DNA of 64,000 nt from Flavobacterium sp. LC2016-01 (GTDB taxonomy: Bacteria > Bacteroidota > Bacteroidia > Flavobacteriales > Flavobacteriaceae), in the NCBI RefSeq assembly GCF_009711135.1, contig NZ_WMIC01000001.1:806001-870000 (forward strand). Reading direction: 5' to 3'. Of this stretch, positions 18,056-26,918 are shown piece by piece. The notes beneath the pieces were generated by a model. The model made no database searches and was not told the origin of the DNA. It worked only from the letters and a program-made list of their open reading frames with translations. Both the position numbers and the translations under genes were made by a program. Position 1 is the first letter of the stretch, and each line of letters starts with the position of its first letter.

Positions 18056-18146
18056 TTTAAAGATGCTAAGATTCTAAGATGCTGAGATACTAAGGTTGTT
18101 TTTTTATCAATGACAAAAACTTTGTGTCTTAGTGGCTAAAAATTAA
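18056..18146. repeat. CTAAG/TCTGAG repeat plus ACTTTGTG fragment
   Basis: Copies of gatgctaagattctaagatgctgagatactaagg are followed by acaaaaactttgtgtcttagtggctaaaa. It fills the gap between the SDR stop codon and the SemiSWEET start. Confidence 0.65.
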
Positions 18147-18147
18147 A

Positions 18148-18996
18148 TTACCCGCTAACCAATTCCCCTCCATTAATATGAATAAATTGCCCAGTAATAT
18201 AACTGCTGTCCTCGCAGGCCAAAAACACGTATGCTGGTGCAACTTCTGATGGCTGTCCGGCTCTTCCCATCGGGTTATCTTTTCCAAAATCTGAAATTTT
18301 GTCAAAACTCGCTACTATAAGTGGTGTCCAGATAGGGCCTGGTGCGACGCCGTTTACTCTGATTTTTCTTTTCGCAAGCATTGTAGACAGCGACTTGGTA
18401 AAACTGACAATTGCACCTTTTGTACTCGCATAATCTACTAAATGTTCACTTCCTCTATAAGCTGTTACTGAGCTTGTGTTGATAATAGTATCATTTTCAT
18501 TCAAAAGTGGCAGTACTGCTTTTGTTATATAGAAATACGGATAAATATTAGTTTCAAAAGTTTTCTGAAGCTGTGCTGCAGTAATTTTTTCTAATTCGTT
18601 TTGTGGATACTGAACCGCAGCATTATTAACCAAAACATTTATTTTTTTGAATAAACTAATGCATTGTTTGACTGCGCTTTTGCAGAATTTTTCATCTTTT
18701 AAATTTCCGTTTATCAAGAGGCATTGCTGACCTTCTTTCTCAATTAATTCTTTTGTTCGCAGCGCATCTTTATCTTCTTTCAAATATACAATTGCAATAT
18801 TGGCACCTTCTCTGGCAAAATGAACTGCAACACTGCGCCCAATACCGCTGTCACCACCAGTTATAAAAGCCACTTTTCCAAGAAGTTTACCGCTTCCGGT
18901 ATAATTTTCACGTATTATTTCGGGTTCGGGATGCATTAAATATTCATTTCCGGGAAGTTCCTGTTTTTGTTCAGGAAATGTTTTAACCTTTTTCAT
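18148..18996 (-). CDS. SDR-family oxidoreductase (GSP39/YghA-like)
   Basis: A 282-residue short-chain dehydrogenase with the ~40-residue N-terminal extension typical of the stress-related GSP39/YghA branch (EQKQELPGNEYLMHPEPEI). The cofactor motif is ITGGDSGIGRSVAVHFAREGA, with NNAAVQYP after it. The active site is Ser in INTSSVTAYRG and Tyr-x3-Lys in YASTKGAIVSFT; the C-terminal PGPIWTPLI and ITGQFIHINGG are family-typical. It should be an NAD(P)H-dependent cytoplasmic enzyme; the substrate is unknown. Confidence 0.92.
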   Translation of the reverse strand: MKKVKTFPEQKQELPGNEYLMHPEPEIIRENYTGSGKLLGKVAFITGGDSGIGRSVAVHFAREGANIAIVYLKEDKDALRTKELIEKEGQQCLLINGNLKDEKFCKSAVKQCISLFKKINVLVNNAAVQYPQNELEKITAAQLQKTFETNIYPYFYITKAVLPLLNENDTIINTSSVTAYRGSEHLVDYASTKGAIVSFTKSLSTMLAKRKIRVNGVAPGPIWTPLIVASFDKISDFGKDNPMGRAGQPSEVAPAYVFLACEDSSYITGQFIHINGGELVSG

Positions 18997-19158
18997 AATA
19001 GTTTAAGTTATAGTAATTCATTTCTAATGTAGAAAGTTTTGCTCCAATACATTAACCGAAATAATATTAAGATTGCCTCAAAAAGGGCAATTCCGTTAAA
19101 CATGGGAATTATATAACGAATTAGATTTTTGATGAAAAGTAATTTTAACTTTTCTTTA

Positions 19159-19166
19159 TAAATTTG
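19159..19166 (+). promoter_or_regulatory. Putative -7 element (TAnnTTTG)
   Basis: TAAATTTG matches the Flavobacterium -7 consensus TAnnTTTG and lies about 108 bp upstream of the hybrid kinase at 19275. No well-spaced upstream TTG is present, so this remains tentative. Confidence 0.35.
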
Positions 19167-19274
19167 AAGGTTGAGCTATGGTTGTTCAAAATAGGATCAG
19201 ATGTTTTGGATAGTTACCAACGCTAAATATTTAAACCAAAACAAATTCATAACGCTTTTTACCCCTCACACAGC

Positions 19275-20489
19275 ATGGTATTGATTGTAGACGATATAAA
19301 GGCAAATATTATTGCCTTAAAAAAAACATTAGAGCTGCATAATATTGATGTCGATGCTGCCGAATCTGGAGAGGAAGCACTGAGGAAAATTTTAAAAACA
19401 AATTACTGCCTCATTATCATGGATGTTCAAATGCCGGGACTTGACGGCTTTGAAGTGGTAAAAATCCTTTCTGGAAATAAACGGACAAAGGACATTCCGG
19501 TTATATTTCTTTCTGCTTTAAATATCGAAAAAAAATACATTTTTAAAGGCTATGAAACGGGTGCTGTGGAATATATCACAAAACCGGTTGATACTGATCT
19601 GTTGATGTTGAAGGTAAAAACCTTTATCAAAATCTACGAACAGCAAAATGAACTCAAAGGCATAAAAGACCTTCTTTCAAAAGAAATAAAAATCAGAAAA
19701 GAAGCTCAGGACAATCTCGAAATTAAAATTGCAGAAAGGACAAAAGAACTGGTTTTAAAAAACGAAGAATTAGAGTTAAAAAACCACGAACTGCAACAAT
19801 TTGCCTGGGTGGTTTCGCACGATTTAAATGAACCAATCCGGAAGATCCAAATCTTCATAAAAATCATCAAAGATCTTTATTTAAGTGCCGATGAAAAAGC
19901 AATCGATTATGTGGATCGTACTATTAAATCGGCAGAAAGAATGCAGACTTTGATTACGGATCTTTTAGCCTATTCAAGATTATCGGCGCAGGTAAAGCCA
20001 GAAACTACAGATCTTAATGTGGTTTTGCAGGAAGTGCTCTCGGATTTTGATTATTTAATTGATCGAAAAAATGCAACGATTAAAACTTCAGAACTTCCAA
20101 CAATTGACAGTATTCCAAGCCAGCTTCGTCAGGTTTTTCAAAATTTAATTGGAAACGCCATTAAATTTTCTGGAGCAAATGAACCTCCGTTAATCGAAAT
20201 TACTTCAGAATTAATTGCCCTCAAATCTTTTGACAGCCCAACTTCGCCCGATGGAAAGTTTTGCAGAATTACGGTAAAAGACAACGGAATTGGTTTTGAC
20301 GAAATTTATTTGGACAGAATATTTATCATTTTCCAAAGTCTGAACGACCGTCAGGCATACGAAGGAACCGGAATAGGTTTAGCAATTGCTAAAAAAATCA
20401 TAGAAAAACACAACGGATTAATTACTGCTAGAAGCGAGGTAGGCAAAGGCGCAAGCTTTATTATTGTGCTTCCTTTAAAATACGAATAA
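19275..20489 (+). CDS. Receiver-histidine kinase hybrid
   Basis: A 404-residue cytoplasmic protein with the order receiver then kinase. The receiver (1-120) has Asp6/Asp7, phosphoacceptor Asp50 (IIMDVQMPG) and the lysine in YITKPVD. A coiled coil (125-178) leads to HisKA with His182 (SHDLNEPIRK), then HATPase motifs NLIGNAIKFS, VKDNGIGFD and GTGIGLAIA. Its kinase core is very like that of the PAS kinase at 12717. It starts the same-strand run that ends with CheB at 25949 and is 16 bp before the next gene, so an operon is likely. The receiver-first order suggests it takes phosphate from another kinase. Confidence 0.93.
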   Translation: MVLIVDDIKANIIALKKTLELHNIDVDAAESGEEALRKILKTNYCLIIMDVQMPGLDGFEVVKILSGNKRTKDIPVIFLSALNIEKKYIFKGYETGAVEYITKPVDTDLLMLKVKTFIKIYEQQNELKGIKDLLSKEIKIRKEAQDNLEIKIAERTKELVLKNEELELKNHELQQFAWVVSHDLNEPIRKIQIFIKIIKDLYLSADEKAIDYVDRTIKSAERMQTLITDLLAYSRLSAQVKPETTDLNVVLQEVLSDFDYLIDRKNATIKTSELPTIDSIPSQLRQVFQNLIGNAIKFSGANEPPLIEITSELIALKSFDSPTSPDGKFCRITVKDNGIGFDEIYLDRIFIIFQSLNDRQAYEGTGIGLAIAKKIIEKHNGLITARSEVGKGASFIIVLPLKYE

Positions 20490-20505
20490 AATAGAAATTA
20501 TAAAT

Positions 20506-23500
20506 ATGAAGAATAATTTTAAAAGAAATCTGCTGATCAGTTCTTTAGTTTCGTTATTAGTACTTACAATCAGCTCTGTTGCTTCGTTTATCAGCATTAA
20601 AAGCTTGCTACATAGTAATTTTTGGGTAAATCATACTCAGGAAGTTATTTACAATTTAAACGAAGGTTCAGCCATTATTACAGAGGCACAAACCAGCATG
20701 CGCGGTTATTTAATTACGGGCGACGAACAGTTTGTGGAGCGATACAATGATGCTGAAGCAAAATCAAATACTTATTTTGATAAGTTGGATGAACTTACAG
20801 TTGACAACCCTTCTCAGCAAAAACAATTGAAAGAACTTCGTGTAATGCGGGCTAGTTTTTTCAAATATTTAAACAATCAAATCGTTAAAAAACGTCTAGG
20901 AAAAGATACTGTCGTTTTTGATTTAAATGTAGGCAGACAGATGATGAATGATCTGCGTGCGGTAATAAAAAAAGTTGAAGCTACTGAGCAGGGACTTTTA
21001 GCAGAACGTAATGCTAATTCAGAACGATACGGGAATTATAGTTTAATATTAATTATCATCGCTTTTTTTATTGCCTTTATCATTTCGATTATTTTCTTGA
21101 TCAGAATTTTGAAAGATTTCAACGAACGCTCTGCCTTGCAGCTTGAATTGGAGAAAAAAGATTTTGAAACCGCGCAGAGAATTGAAGCAATCAGCACCAT
21201 TGCAAATAATATTTCAAACGGAAACTATGACATTCGTGTTGATGACACAAAAGCCGATGCGCTTGGAAGTCTAGGAGAATCGTTGAATACAATGGGCATT
21301 AATCTTAAAAACTCATTTGATTTATTATCACAGAAAGAATGGCTTCAAACTGGTATTGCCGATTTGAATAATACCATGTTAGGCGAAAAAACATTGCAGA
21401 AATTATCAAAAGATGTAATCGAATTTTTATGTAATTATACCAACAGCAGTGCAGGCGTATTGTATGTGACAGATGGAGATGAACTCTTGGCTGCTGGAGG
21501 TTATAGTTATATACCGAGCAAAAATAGAGAAAGAATTAAAAAAGGGGAAGGTATTATTGGTCAGGCAATTACTTCTAGGAAAATGCTAGAATTAAAAACA
21601 TTGTCGCCAGACGATATTCAAATTAATTATGCTTTAGGACAAATTAAACCTACCCATGTTGTGGCATTTCCTTTAGTCGATAATAAAATTGAAGGCGCAG
21701 TCGAACTGGCAAGTATATATGGATTTTCTGAACTGCATTTAGAATTTTTGAACACCGTTGCGGGCAACATCGGAATTGCGCTGCGATCGACTCAAAACAG
21801 AAAACGAGTGATGGAACTGCTCGAAGAAACAAAATCTCAGTCGGAAGAATTGCAGGTACAGCACAGTGAATTGGAAGCGATTAATGCTGAACTAGAAGCA
21901 CAGACTGAAAAACTTCAGGCTTCTGAAGAAGAACTTAGAGTGCAGCAGGAAGAATTGGAACAAACCAACGAAGAATTGTCTGAAAGAAGTGTTTTATTGG
22001 AAGAAAAAAACAATGAAATTCAGAAAAAATCAGAAGCGCTGGAACTTACAACGCGTTATAAATCGGAGTTCCTGGCGAATATGTCGCATGAATTAAGAAC
22101 GCCTTTAAACTCAATTCTTCTTTTAAGCCGATTATTATCTGAAAATAATAATAAAAGCATGAACAATGAAGAAATTGAGTTCGCCAAAGTAATTCAGAGT
22201 TCAGGAAACAGTTTATTAGGCTTAATTGATGAAATTTTGGATTTATCTAAAATCGAAGCCGGAAAAATGGAATTGGAGTTTTTAGATGTTTCGACTAAAG
22301 AAATCACAGATTCACTTTGGAACTTATTTAATTTGGTTGCCAAAGAAAAAGGAATCGAATTTGAAATTATTTCGAATGAAGCGCCAATTGTCATCAAAAC
22401 AGACAAAATGCGTTTGGAACAAATTCTGAAAAACCTGATTTCAAATGCCATTAAATTCACTGAAAAAGGAAAAGTAAGTGTAGAAATTAAAATAAATGAT
22501 GACGATGAAAAAATAATCTGTTTTATAGTAAAAGATACCGGAATTGGAATTCCGTTAGAAAAACAGCCGCTTGTTTTTGAAGCTTTCCAACAGGCCGACG
22601 GCTCTACAAAACGTAAATATGGCGGAACAGGATTAGGATTATCGATCAGCAGGGAATTAGCAAAATTATTAAGAGGTGAAATTATACTGCACAGTAAAGT
22701 GAACGAGGGAAGTTCGTTTACTTTATGTCTGCCGGTTTTTGGTTCAGCGTACAATAAAGTAAATGTTGAAAAAATTCCTCCTACTGATTTTACAGAAGTA
22801 GAACCGGAAGTAGAACCAGTTCAAACAAAAAAATACATAAGTAACATAATTCCTGATGAAATCGACGATGATAGAAATTCAATTAAAACAGGAGATAAGG
22901 TAATTTTAATCGTTGAAGATGATATTAATTTTGCCAAATCACTTTTGAGTTTTACACATCAAAAAGGATACAAAGGAGTAGTGGCAGTTCGCGGTGACTA
23001 TGCATTGAATTTCACATTGCTGTATAAGCCAGTTGGTATTTTATTGGATATCGAACTTCCAATAAAAAGTGGCTGGGAAATTTTAGAAGAATTAAAAAAT
23101 AATTTTGAAACCAAGCATATTCCGGTGCATATTATGTCATCTCATAAATTGAAACAGGAAAGTCTGTTGAAAGGTGCTGTTGATTTCTTAGATAAACCGG
23201 TAGCTTTCGAAAAAATTCCAGATGTATTTCTGCGAATCGAACACATCATCAATAAAGAAGCGCAAAAGGTTTTAATTATTGAAGATAACCCGAAACATGC
23301 CAAAGCTTTAGCTTATTTCTTAGAAACGTATAATATCAACTCAGAAATTAAAAGTGAAGTTTCTGATGGACTTCAGGCTTTAAATAAGACTGAAGTGGAT
23401 TGCGTAATTCTGGATATGGGAATTCCTGATAAACAGGCATACCAAATTCTAGACGGCGTAAAGAAAAATCCAGGCTTAGAGAATTTGCCTGTAATTGTTT

Positions 23501-24075
23501 TTACGGGAAAAAGTCTGTCACTTAAAGAAGAAGTGAAGATTAAAAAGTATGCCGATTCAATCATTGTAAAAACGGCGCATTCGTACCAAAGAATGCTCGA
23601 TGAGGTTTCTCTTTTTCTGCATTTAGTTGAAGATAAAAAAGAAGGAAAAGACAAAAAAGAAGGTCATAAAAAGCTAAATTTATTGAATAATATTCTGCAT
23701 GACAAAAAAGTGCTGATTGTTGACGATGATGTTCGAAATATTTATTCGCTTACAAAAGCTTTAGAAGTATTCAAAATGAATATTATCACGGCATTTGATG
23801 GAAATGAAGCCATCAAAATTCTGAATGAAAATCCAGATACTGATGTCATTTTATTAGATATGATGATGCCCAATATGGACGGTTATGAAACAGCCGAAAA
23901 AATTAGAGCTAATCCTAAATTTTTGAATCTGCCATTGATTGCCGTTACAGCAAAAGCTATGACAGGAGACAGAGAAAAATGCATAAAAGCCGGAGCATCA
24001 GATTATATTACAAAACCGGTTGATGTTGATCAGCTGTTGTCGTTGCTGCGTGTTTGGCTGTATGATAAAGTTTAA
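20506..24075 (+). CDS. CHASE3-HAMP-GAF hybrid histidine kinase with three receivers
   Basis: A 1189-residue inner-membrane hybrid kinase. TM1 is at 9-30, a CHASE3 domain at about 40-175 (TSMRGYLITGDEQFVERY), TM2 at 179-200 and HAMP at about 200-270. GAF covers about 285-428, followed by a long coiled coil (435-512). HisKA has His528 (FLANMSHELRTPLNS) and the HATPase domain spans about 625-745. Three receivers follow: about 800-915 (GILLDIELPIKSG), 920-1040 (CVILDMGIPDKQ) and 1065-1185 (VILLDMMMPNMDG). The architecture resembles the large kinases that feed phosphorelays in biofilm or stress control. It is followed by a stand-alone receiver gene after a 102-bp gap containing an inverted repeat. 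Confidence 0.94.
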   Translation: MKNNFKRNLLISSLVSLLVLTISSVASFISIKSLLHSNFWVNHTQEVIYNLNEGSAIITEAQTSMRGYLITGDEQFVERYNDAEAKSNTYFDKLDELTVDNPSQQKQLKELRVMRASFFKYLNNQIVKKRLGKDTVVFDLNVGRQMMNDLRAVIKKVEATEQGLLAERNANSERYGNYSLILIIIAFFIAFIISIIFLIRILKDFNERSALQLELEKKDFETAQRIEAISTIANNISNGNYDIRVDDTKADALGSLGESLNTMGINLKNSFDLLSQKEWLQTGIADLNNTMLGEKTLQKLSKDVIEFLCNYTNSSAGVLYVTDGDELLAAGGYSYIPSKNRERIKKGEGIIGQAITSRKMLELKTLSPDDIQINYALGQIKPTHVVAFPLVDNKIEGAVELASIYGFSELHLEFLNTVAGNIGIALRSTQNRKRVMELLEETKSQSEELQVQHSELEAINAELEAQTEKLQASEEELRVQQEELEQTNEELSERSVLLEEKNNEIQKKSEALELTTRYKSEFLANMSHELRTPLNSILLLSRLLSENNNKSMNNEEIEFAKVIQSSGNSLLGLIDEILDLSKIEAGKMELEFLDVSTKEITDSLWNLFNLVAKEKGIEFEIISNEAPIVIKTDKMRLEQILKNLISNAIKFTEKGKVSVEIKINDDDEKIICFIVKDTGIGIPLEKQPLVFEAFQQADGSTKRKYGGTGLGLSISRELAKLLRGEIILHSKVNEGSSFTLCLPVFGSAYNKVNVEKIPPTDFTEVEPEVEPVQTKKYISNIIPDEIDDDRNSIKTGDKVILIVEDDINFAKSLLSFTHQKGYKGVVAVRGDYALNFTLLYKPVGILLDIELPIKSGWEILEELKNNFETKHIPVHIMSSHKLKQESLLKGAVDFLDKPVAFEKIPDVFLRIEHIINKEAQKVLIIEDNPKHAKALAYFLETYNINSEIKSEVSDGLQALNKTEVDCVILDMGIPDKQAYQILDGVKKNPGLENLPVIVFTGKSLSLKEEVKIKKYADSIIVKTAHSYQRMLDEVSLFLHLVEDKKEGKDKKEGHKKLNLLNNILHDKKVLIVDDDVRNIYSLTKALEVFKMNIITAFDGNEAIKILNENPDTDVILLDMMMPNMDGYETAEKIRANPKFLNLPLIAVTAKAMTGDREKCIKAGASDYITKPVDVDQLLSLLRVWLYDKV

Positions 24076-24088
24076 TAAAATAAGTTAT

Positions 24089-24158
24089 GCCACAAATTAA
24101 AAGATTCTAAATGATTTTTTAATTTTAAAAAAAAACTTTAATCTGTGCAATCTGTGGC
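24089..24158. repeat. Inverted repeat, GCCACA / TGTGGC family
   Basis: Left gccacaaattaaaagatt and right aatctgtgcaatctgtggc are imperfect inverted copies, sitting inside the signalling operon between the hybrid kinase and the receiver gene. A perfect longer version of the same family occurs at 63443-63657. Confidence 0.65.
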
Positions 24159-24177
24159 AAAAAAAATATAAGAGTTT

Positions 24178-24543
24178 ATGAGTAAAAAACGACTTTTAAT
24201 TGTAGATGACGATTCCAGAAATATTTTCGCATTGACGCATACGCTGCGCGTCAAGTCATACGATTGTTTGTCTTGTACAAGTGCCGAAGAAGCTTTAAAG
24301 CTATTGAAATCTGACGAAAAGATTGATGCAGTTTTACTGGATATGATGATGCCCGAAATGGATGGTTATGAGGCAATTCCGTTAATAAAAGAGATTCCGT
24401 CAAGAGCAGCTGTTTTTGTTGTTGCAGTAACAGCCCAAGCGATGACAGGCGATAAGGAAAAATGTTTAGAAGCTGGAGCAGATGATTATATCTCGAAACC
24501 AGTAGATGTTGATAAATTACTGCTTATTTTAAGTGGAATTTGA
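24178..24543 (+). CDS. Single-domain response regulator
   Basis: A 121-residue receiver with Asp10-12 in the acidic pocket, phosphoacceptor Asp55 (AVLLDMMMPEMDG), switch Thr in VAVTAQAMTG and Lys in YISKPVDVDK. It is very similar to the last receiver of the preceding hybrid kinase (shared VDDDSRNIF/VDDDVRNIY and TGDKEKC/TGDREKC), so it looks like a duplicate of that domain. It has no output domain and is followed after 18 bp by the CheR-type gene. Confidence 0.93.
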   Translation: MSKKRLLIVDDDSRNIFALTHTLRVKSYDCLSCTSAEEALKLLKSDEKIDAVLLDMMMPEMDGYEAIPLIKEIPSRAAVFVVAVTAQAMTGDKEKCLEAGADDYISKPVDVDKLLLILSGI

Positions 24544-24561
24544 GTAAAACTTAAATGAAAT

Positions 24562-25371
24562 ATGATTGAGGATATTGAGTTAGAGACGCTTATCAACGAA
24601 GTTTATGAATATTATGGTTTTGATTTTGGAAGTTATTCCAGAGCTTCATTAAAAAGGCGTGTGAACAGAATTTTTCATTTAGATGGCTTTACTCATTTTC
24701 ATGAATTTCTTTCTAAAGTCCGTTCTGATCCGGAATATTACAAAAGAATGGTTGACGAAATTACAGTTAATGTTACTGAAATGTTTCGTGATCCGGCATT
24801 TTATGGTGTTTTACGAAATGAAATTTTGCCCTTGTTAGGAACAAAACCTTTTATCAGATTATGGCACGCCGGATGCTCAACTGGCGAAGAAGTGTATTCT
24901 ATGGCCATAATGCTAAAAGAAGCCGGTCTGCTTCATAAATCTATAATCTATGCAACCGATATTAATGCGACTGTTTTAGAGACAGCCAAAAAAGGAATTT
25001 TTCCGCTTCGAATGATGAAAGAATATTCACAAAACTATCGAGATGCAGGAGGTCAGGAAGATTTTTCAAGTTATTACACAGCAAATTATGGTATCGCAAA
25101 GTTTAATGGTGATTTGGCTGAAAAAATGGTTTTCTCACAGCACAATTTGGTTTCAGATACTTCCTTCAATGAATTTGATATGATTTTGTGCCGCAATGTT
25201 TTGATTTATTTTGATGCTGATCTGCAAAAACGTGTAATCAATTTATTTGATGAAAGTTTAGCTGTTCTTGGTTTTTTAGCTTTAGGGACAAAAGAAACCA
25301 TAAAATATTCTATTGCTCCAAATAAATACAAACAATTGGATAAAGATAAAATATGGAGGAAATTAAAATAA
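24562..25371 (+). CDS. CheR-type protein-glutamate methyltransferase
   Basis: A 269-residue SAM-dependent methyltransferase. The N-terminal helical domain (about 1-75) contains YYGFDFGSYSRASLKRRVNRI. The SAM-binding domain has HAGCSTGEEVYSMAI, IYATDINATVLETAKKGIF and CRNVLIYFDADLQ, which are CheR signatures. It would methylate glutamates on a receptor-like protein, but no chemoreceptor gene is in the window. The gene overlaps the CheB-type gene by 19 bp, so the two are translationally coupled. Confidence 0.93.
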   Translation: MIEDIELETLINEVYEYYGFDFGSYSRASLKRRVNRIFHLDGFTHFHEFLSKVRSDPEYYKRMVDEITVNVTEMFRDPAFYGVLRNEILPLLGTKPFIRLWHAGCSTGEEVYSMAIMLKEAGLLHKSIIYATDINATVLETAKKGIFPLRMMKEYSQNYRDAGGQEDFSSYYTANYGIAKFNGDLAEKMVFSQHNLVSDTSFNEFDMILCRNVLIYFDADLQKRVINLFDESLAVLGFLALGTKETIKYSIAPNKYKQLDKDKIWRKLK

Positions 25372-25949
25372 TATCAAATTGTAAAGTAGTTATTATTGGA
25401 GGATCTGCTGGAAGTCTGAATGCTTTAATGCAGATTTTACCCGAGCTGATCAAACTCAATGATTTTGCACTTGTCATTGTCCTTCACAGAAAAAGCACAG
25501 ACGAGCAGACTTTAGAGGATTTAATTACACTAAAATCAAATATAAAAGTAAAGCCAGTTGAAGACAAAACACCGCTTTTGCCTGGGTTTATTTACATTGC
25601 GCCATCCAATTATCATTTGTTGTTTGAAAAAAACGGAATTCTGGCTTTAGATACCTCTGAAAAAATAAACTACAGCCGTCCAAGTATTGATGTTTCTTTC
25701 GAATCAGCGGCAGAGATTTATGGGTCGTCTTTGATCGGAATTTTATTTTCAGGCTCAAATGCAGATGGGACAGAAGGTTTAAAAGCCATTAAAGCATCAG
25801 GAGGAACAATTGCGGTTCAAAATCCGCTTTCTGCAGAAATGCCTTTTATGCCTAATAATGCTATTTTATATACAGATCCTGATTTTGTTTTAAATACGGA
25901 GGAAATACTTCATTTTATTGCATCAGTAAATATGAAAATAGACCAATAG
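25353..25949 (+). CDS. CheB-type methylesterase domain protein
   Basis: A 198-residue protein consisting only of the CheB catalytic domain, without the usual N-terminal receiver. The triad is visible: Ser18 (GGSAGSLNAL), His45 (VLHRKS) and Asp138 (GSNADGTEG). It should demethylate or deamidate glutamate or glutamine side chains of a partner. Without its own receiver its activity must be controlled in trans, perhaps by the small receiver at 24178; this is inference. It ends the signalling operon. Confidence 0.92.
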   Translation: MEEIKIISNCKVVIIGGSAGSLNALMQILPELIKLNDFALVIVLHRKSTDEQTLEDLITLKSNIKVKPVEDKTPLLPGFIYIAPSNYHLLFEKNGILALDTSEKINYSRPSIDVSFESAAEIYGSSLIGILFSGSNADGTEGLKAIKASGGTIAVQNPLSAEMPFMPNNAILYTDPDFVLNTEEILHFIASVNMKIDQ

Positions 25950-25963
25950 ATACAATTATTTTT

Positions 25964-26097
25964 AACACGTAGAAACATAGTTTTAAATGTGTAAAAAAGG
26001 ATACGAAAAGAAACTAGGTTTCTCACACATAGACTATGTTTGTTTTAAAAAAGTGAAACGCCTTTAACCGCAAAGAAATCCTATGTTTCTATGTGTT
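25964..26097. repeat. Inverted repeat, AACACATAGAAACATAG family
   Basis: Ends aacacgtagaaacatag (25964-25980) and ctatgtttctatgtgtt (26081-26097) are inverted copies with one mismatch. Internal cacacatagactatgtttg forms a smaller palindrome, and a piece of the ACCGCAAAG family (ttaaccgcaaag) lies near 26065. It separates the convergent CheB and porin-like genes and could act as a bidirectional hairpin. Confidence 0.8.
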
Positions 26098-26129
26098 AAA
26101 TTTTTTTTCAAACGCAAATAAAGGAGAAC

Positions 26130-26906
26130 TTAATTTTTTGGCAGTGGTTTTTCATCTTCTGGAAGAATAATTTTATTCAGTTCAGCTTCTTTTTCGGCTT
26201 TCCTTTGCGCTGCTTTTCCTTTGCCGATAGGTATTCCGGCAGTAATGTACCAAGATCTGTTGTATTGATTATTTGGCCCGTCGCCTTTCATCACAGTTAC
26301 TAGGCCATAATAATATTGAACAGTAAAATTAAGTCCATTCCCAACGTTTAAATGATACCCTAAACCTGCAGCAAGTCCGGCATCAATAACATGAATTTGA
26401 TCTCGGATGTTTCTTTTGTAGATAATATCATCTTTCTCGTATTCATCTTTGAATTCATCAAAAGCTTTGGCTAATAAACCAAACTGCGGTCCGGCTTTTA
26501 CATAAATATTGTTTTTGAACTGATATTTAATTAAAATTGGAACATTAAAGTAACGTATTTCACGGTTTACGCTTCCGCCGACAAAAGTATTGTCTAAATT
26601 GGCATCGCCCGTAGGATAAACCGGAATTCCCTGTGCACCCATAGGAGACTTTACAATTACACCAGTATTGATCATCCAAGCAGGATTTTTTCTTGATCTG
26701 AGATCGAAATAAAAACCAAGATTAAAACCCGGATTTGTTCCTGAAGAATCCATATTTGAAATCGTAGAAAAATTTACGCCGCCTTCTAAACCAAATTCCA
26801 AAAACTCGGAGTTAAGTTTATCCCCAAAAATTAAGGAAATTAAAACTTGAGATTGAGCTGAACTGATGCAAAAGAAGGTAAAAACGATTAATATAATCTT
26901 TTTCAT
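26130..26906 (-). CDS. Outer-membrane beta-barrel (porin-family) protein
   Basis: A 258-residue protein with a signal peptide ending SSAQS (about residue 19). The mature part matches the outer-membrane beta-barrel pattern: GLEGGVNFSTISNM, LGFYFDLRSRKNPAW, YFNVPILIKYQFKNNIYVKAGPQFGLLA and GLGYHLNVGNGLNFTVQYYYGL. The C-terminal ~30 residues are a charged, basic/acidic tail (KGKAAQRKAEKEAELNKIILPEDEKPLPKN) beyond the barrel, which is unusual for this group. It is 12 bp downstream of another outer-membrane gene and co-transcribed with it. Ligand unknown. Confidence 0.85.
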   Translation of the reverse strand: MKKIILIVFTFFCISSAQSQVLISLIFGDKLNSEFLEFGLEGGVNFSTISNMDSSGTNPGFNLGFYFDLRSRKNPAWMINTGVIVKSPMGAQGIPVYPTGDANLDNTFVGGSVNREIRYFNVPILIKYQFKNNIYVKAGPQFGLLAKAFDEFKDEYEKDDIIYKRNIRDQIHVIDAGLAAGLGYHLNVGNGLNFTVQYYYGLVTVMKGDGPNNQYNRSWYITAGIPIGKGKAAQRKAEKEAELNKIILPEDEKPLPKN

Positions 26907-26918
26907 AAAATGGATGAA

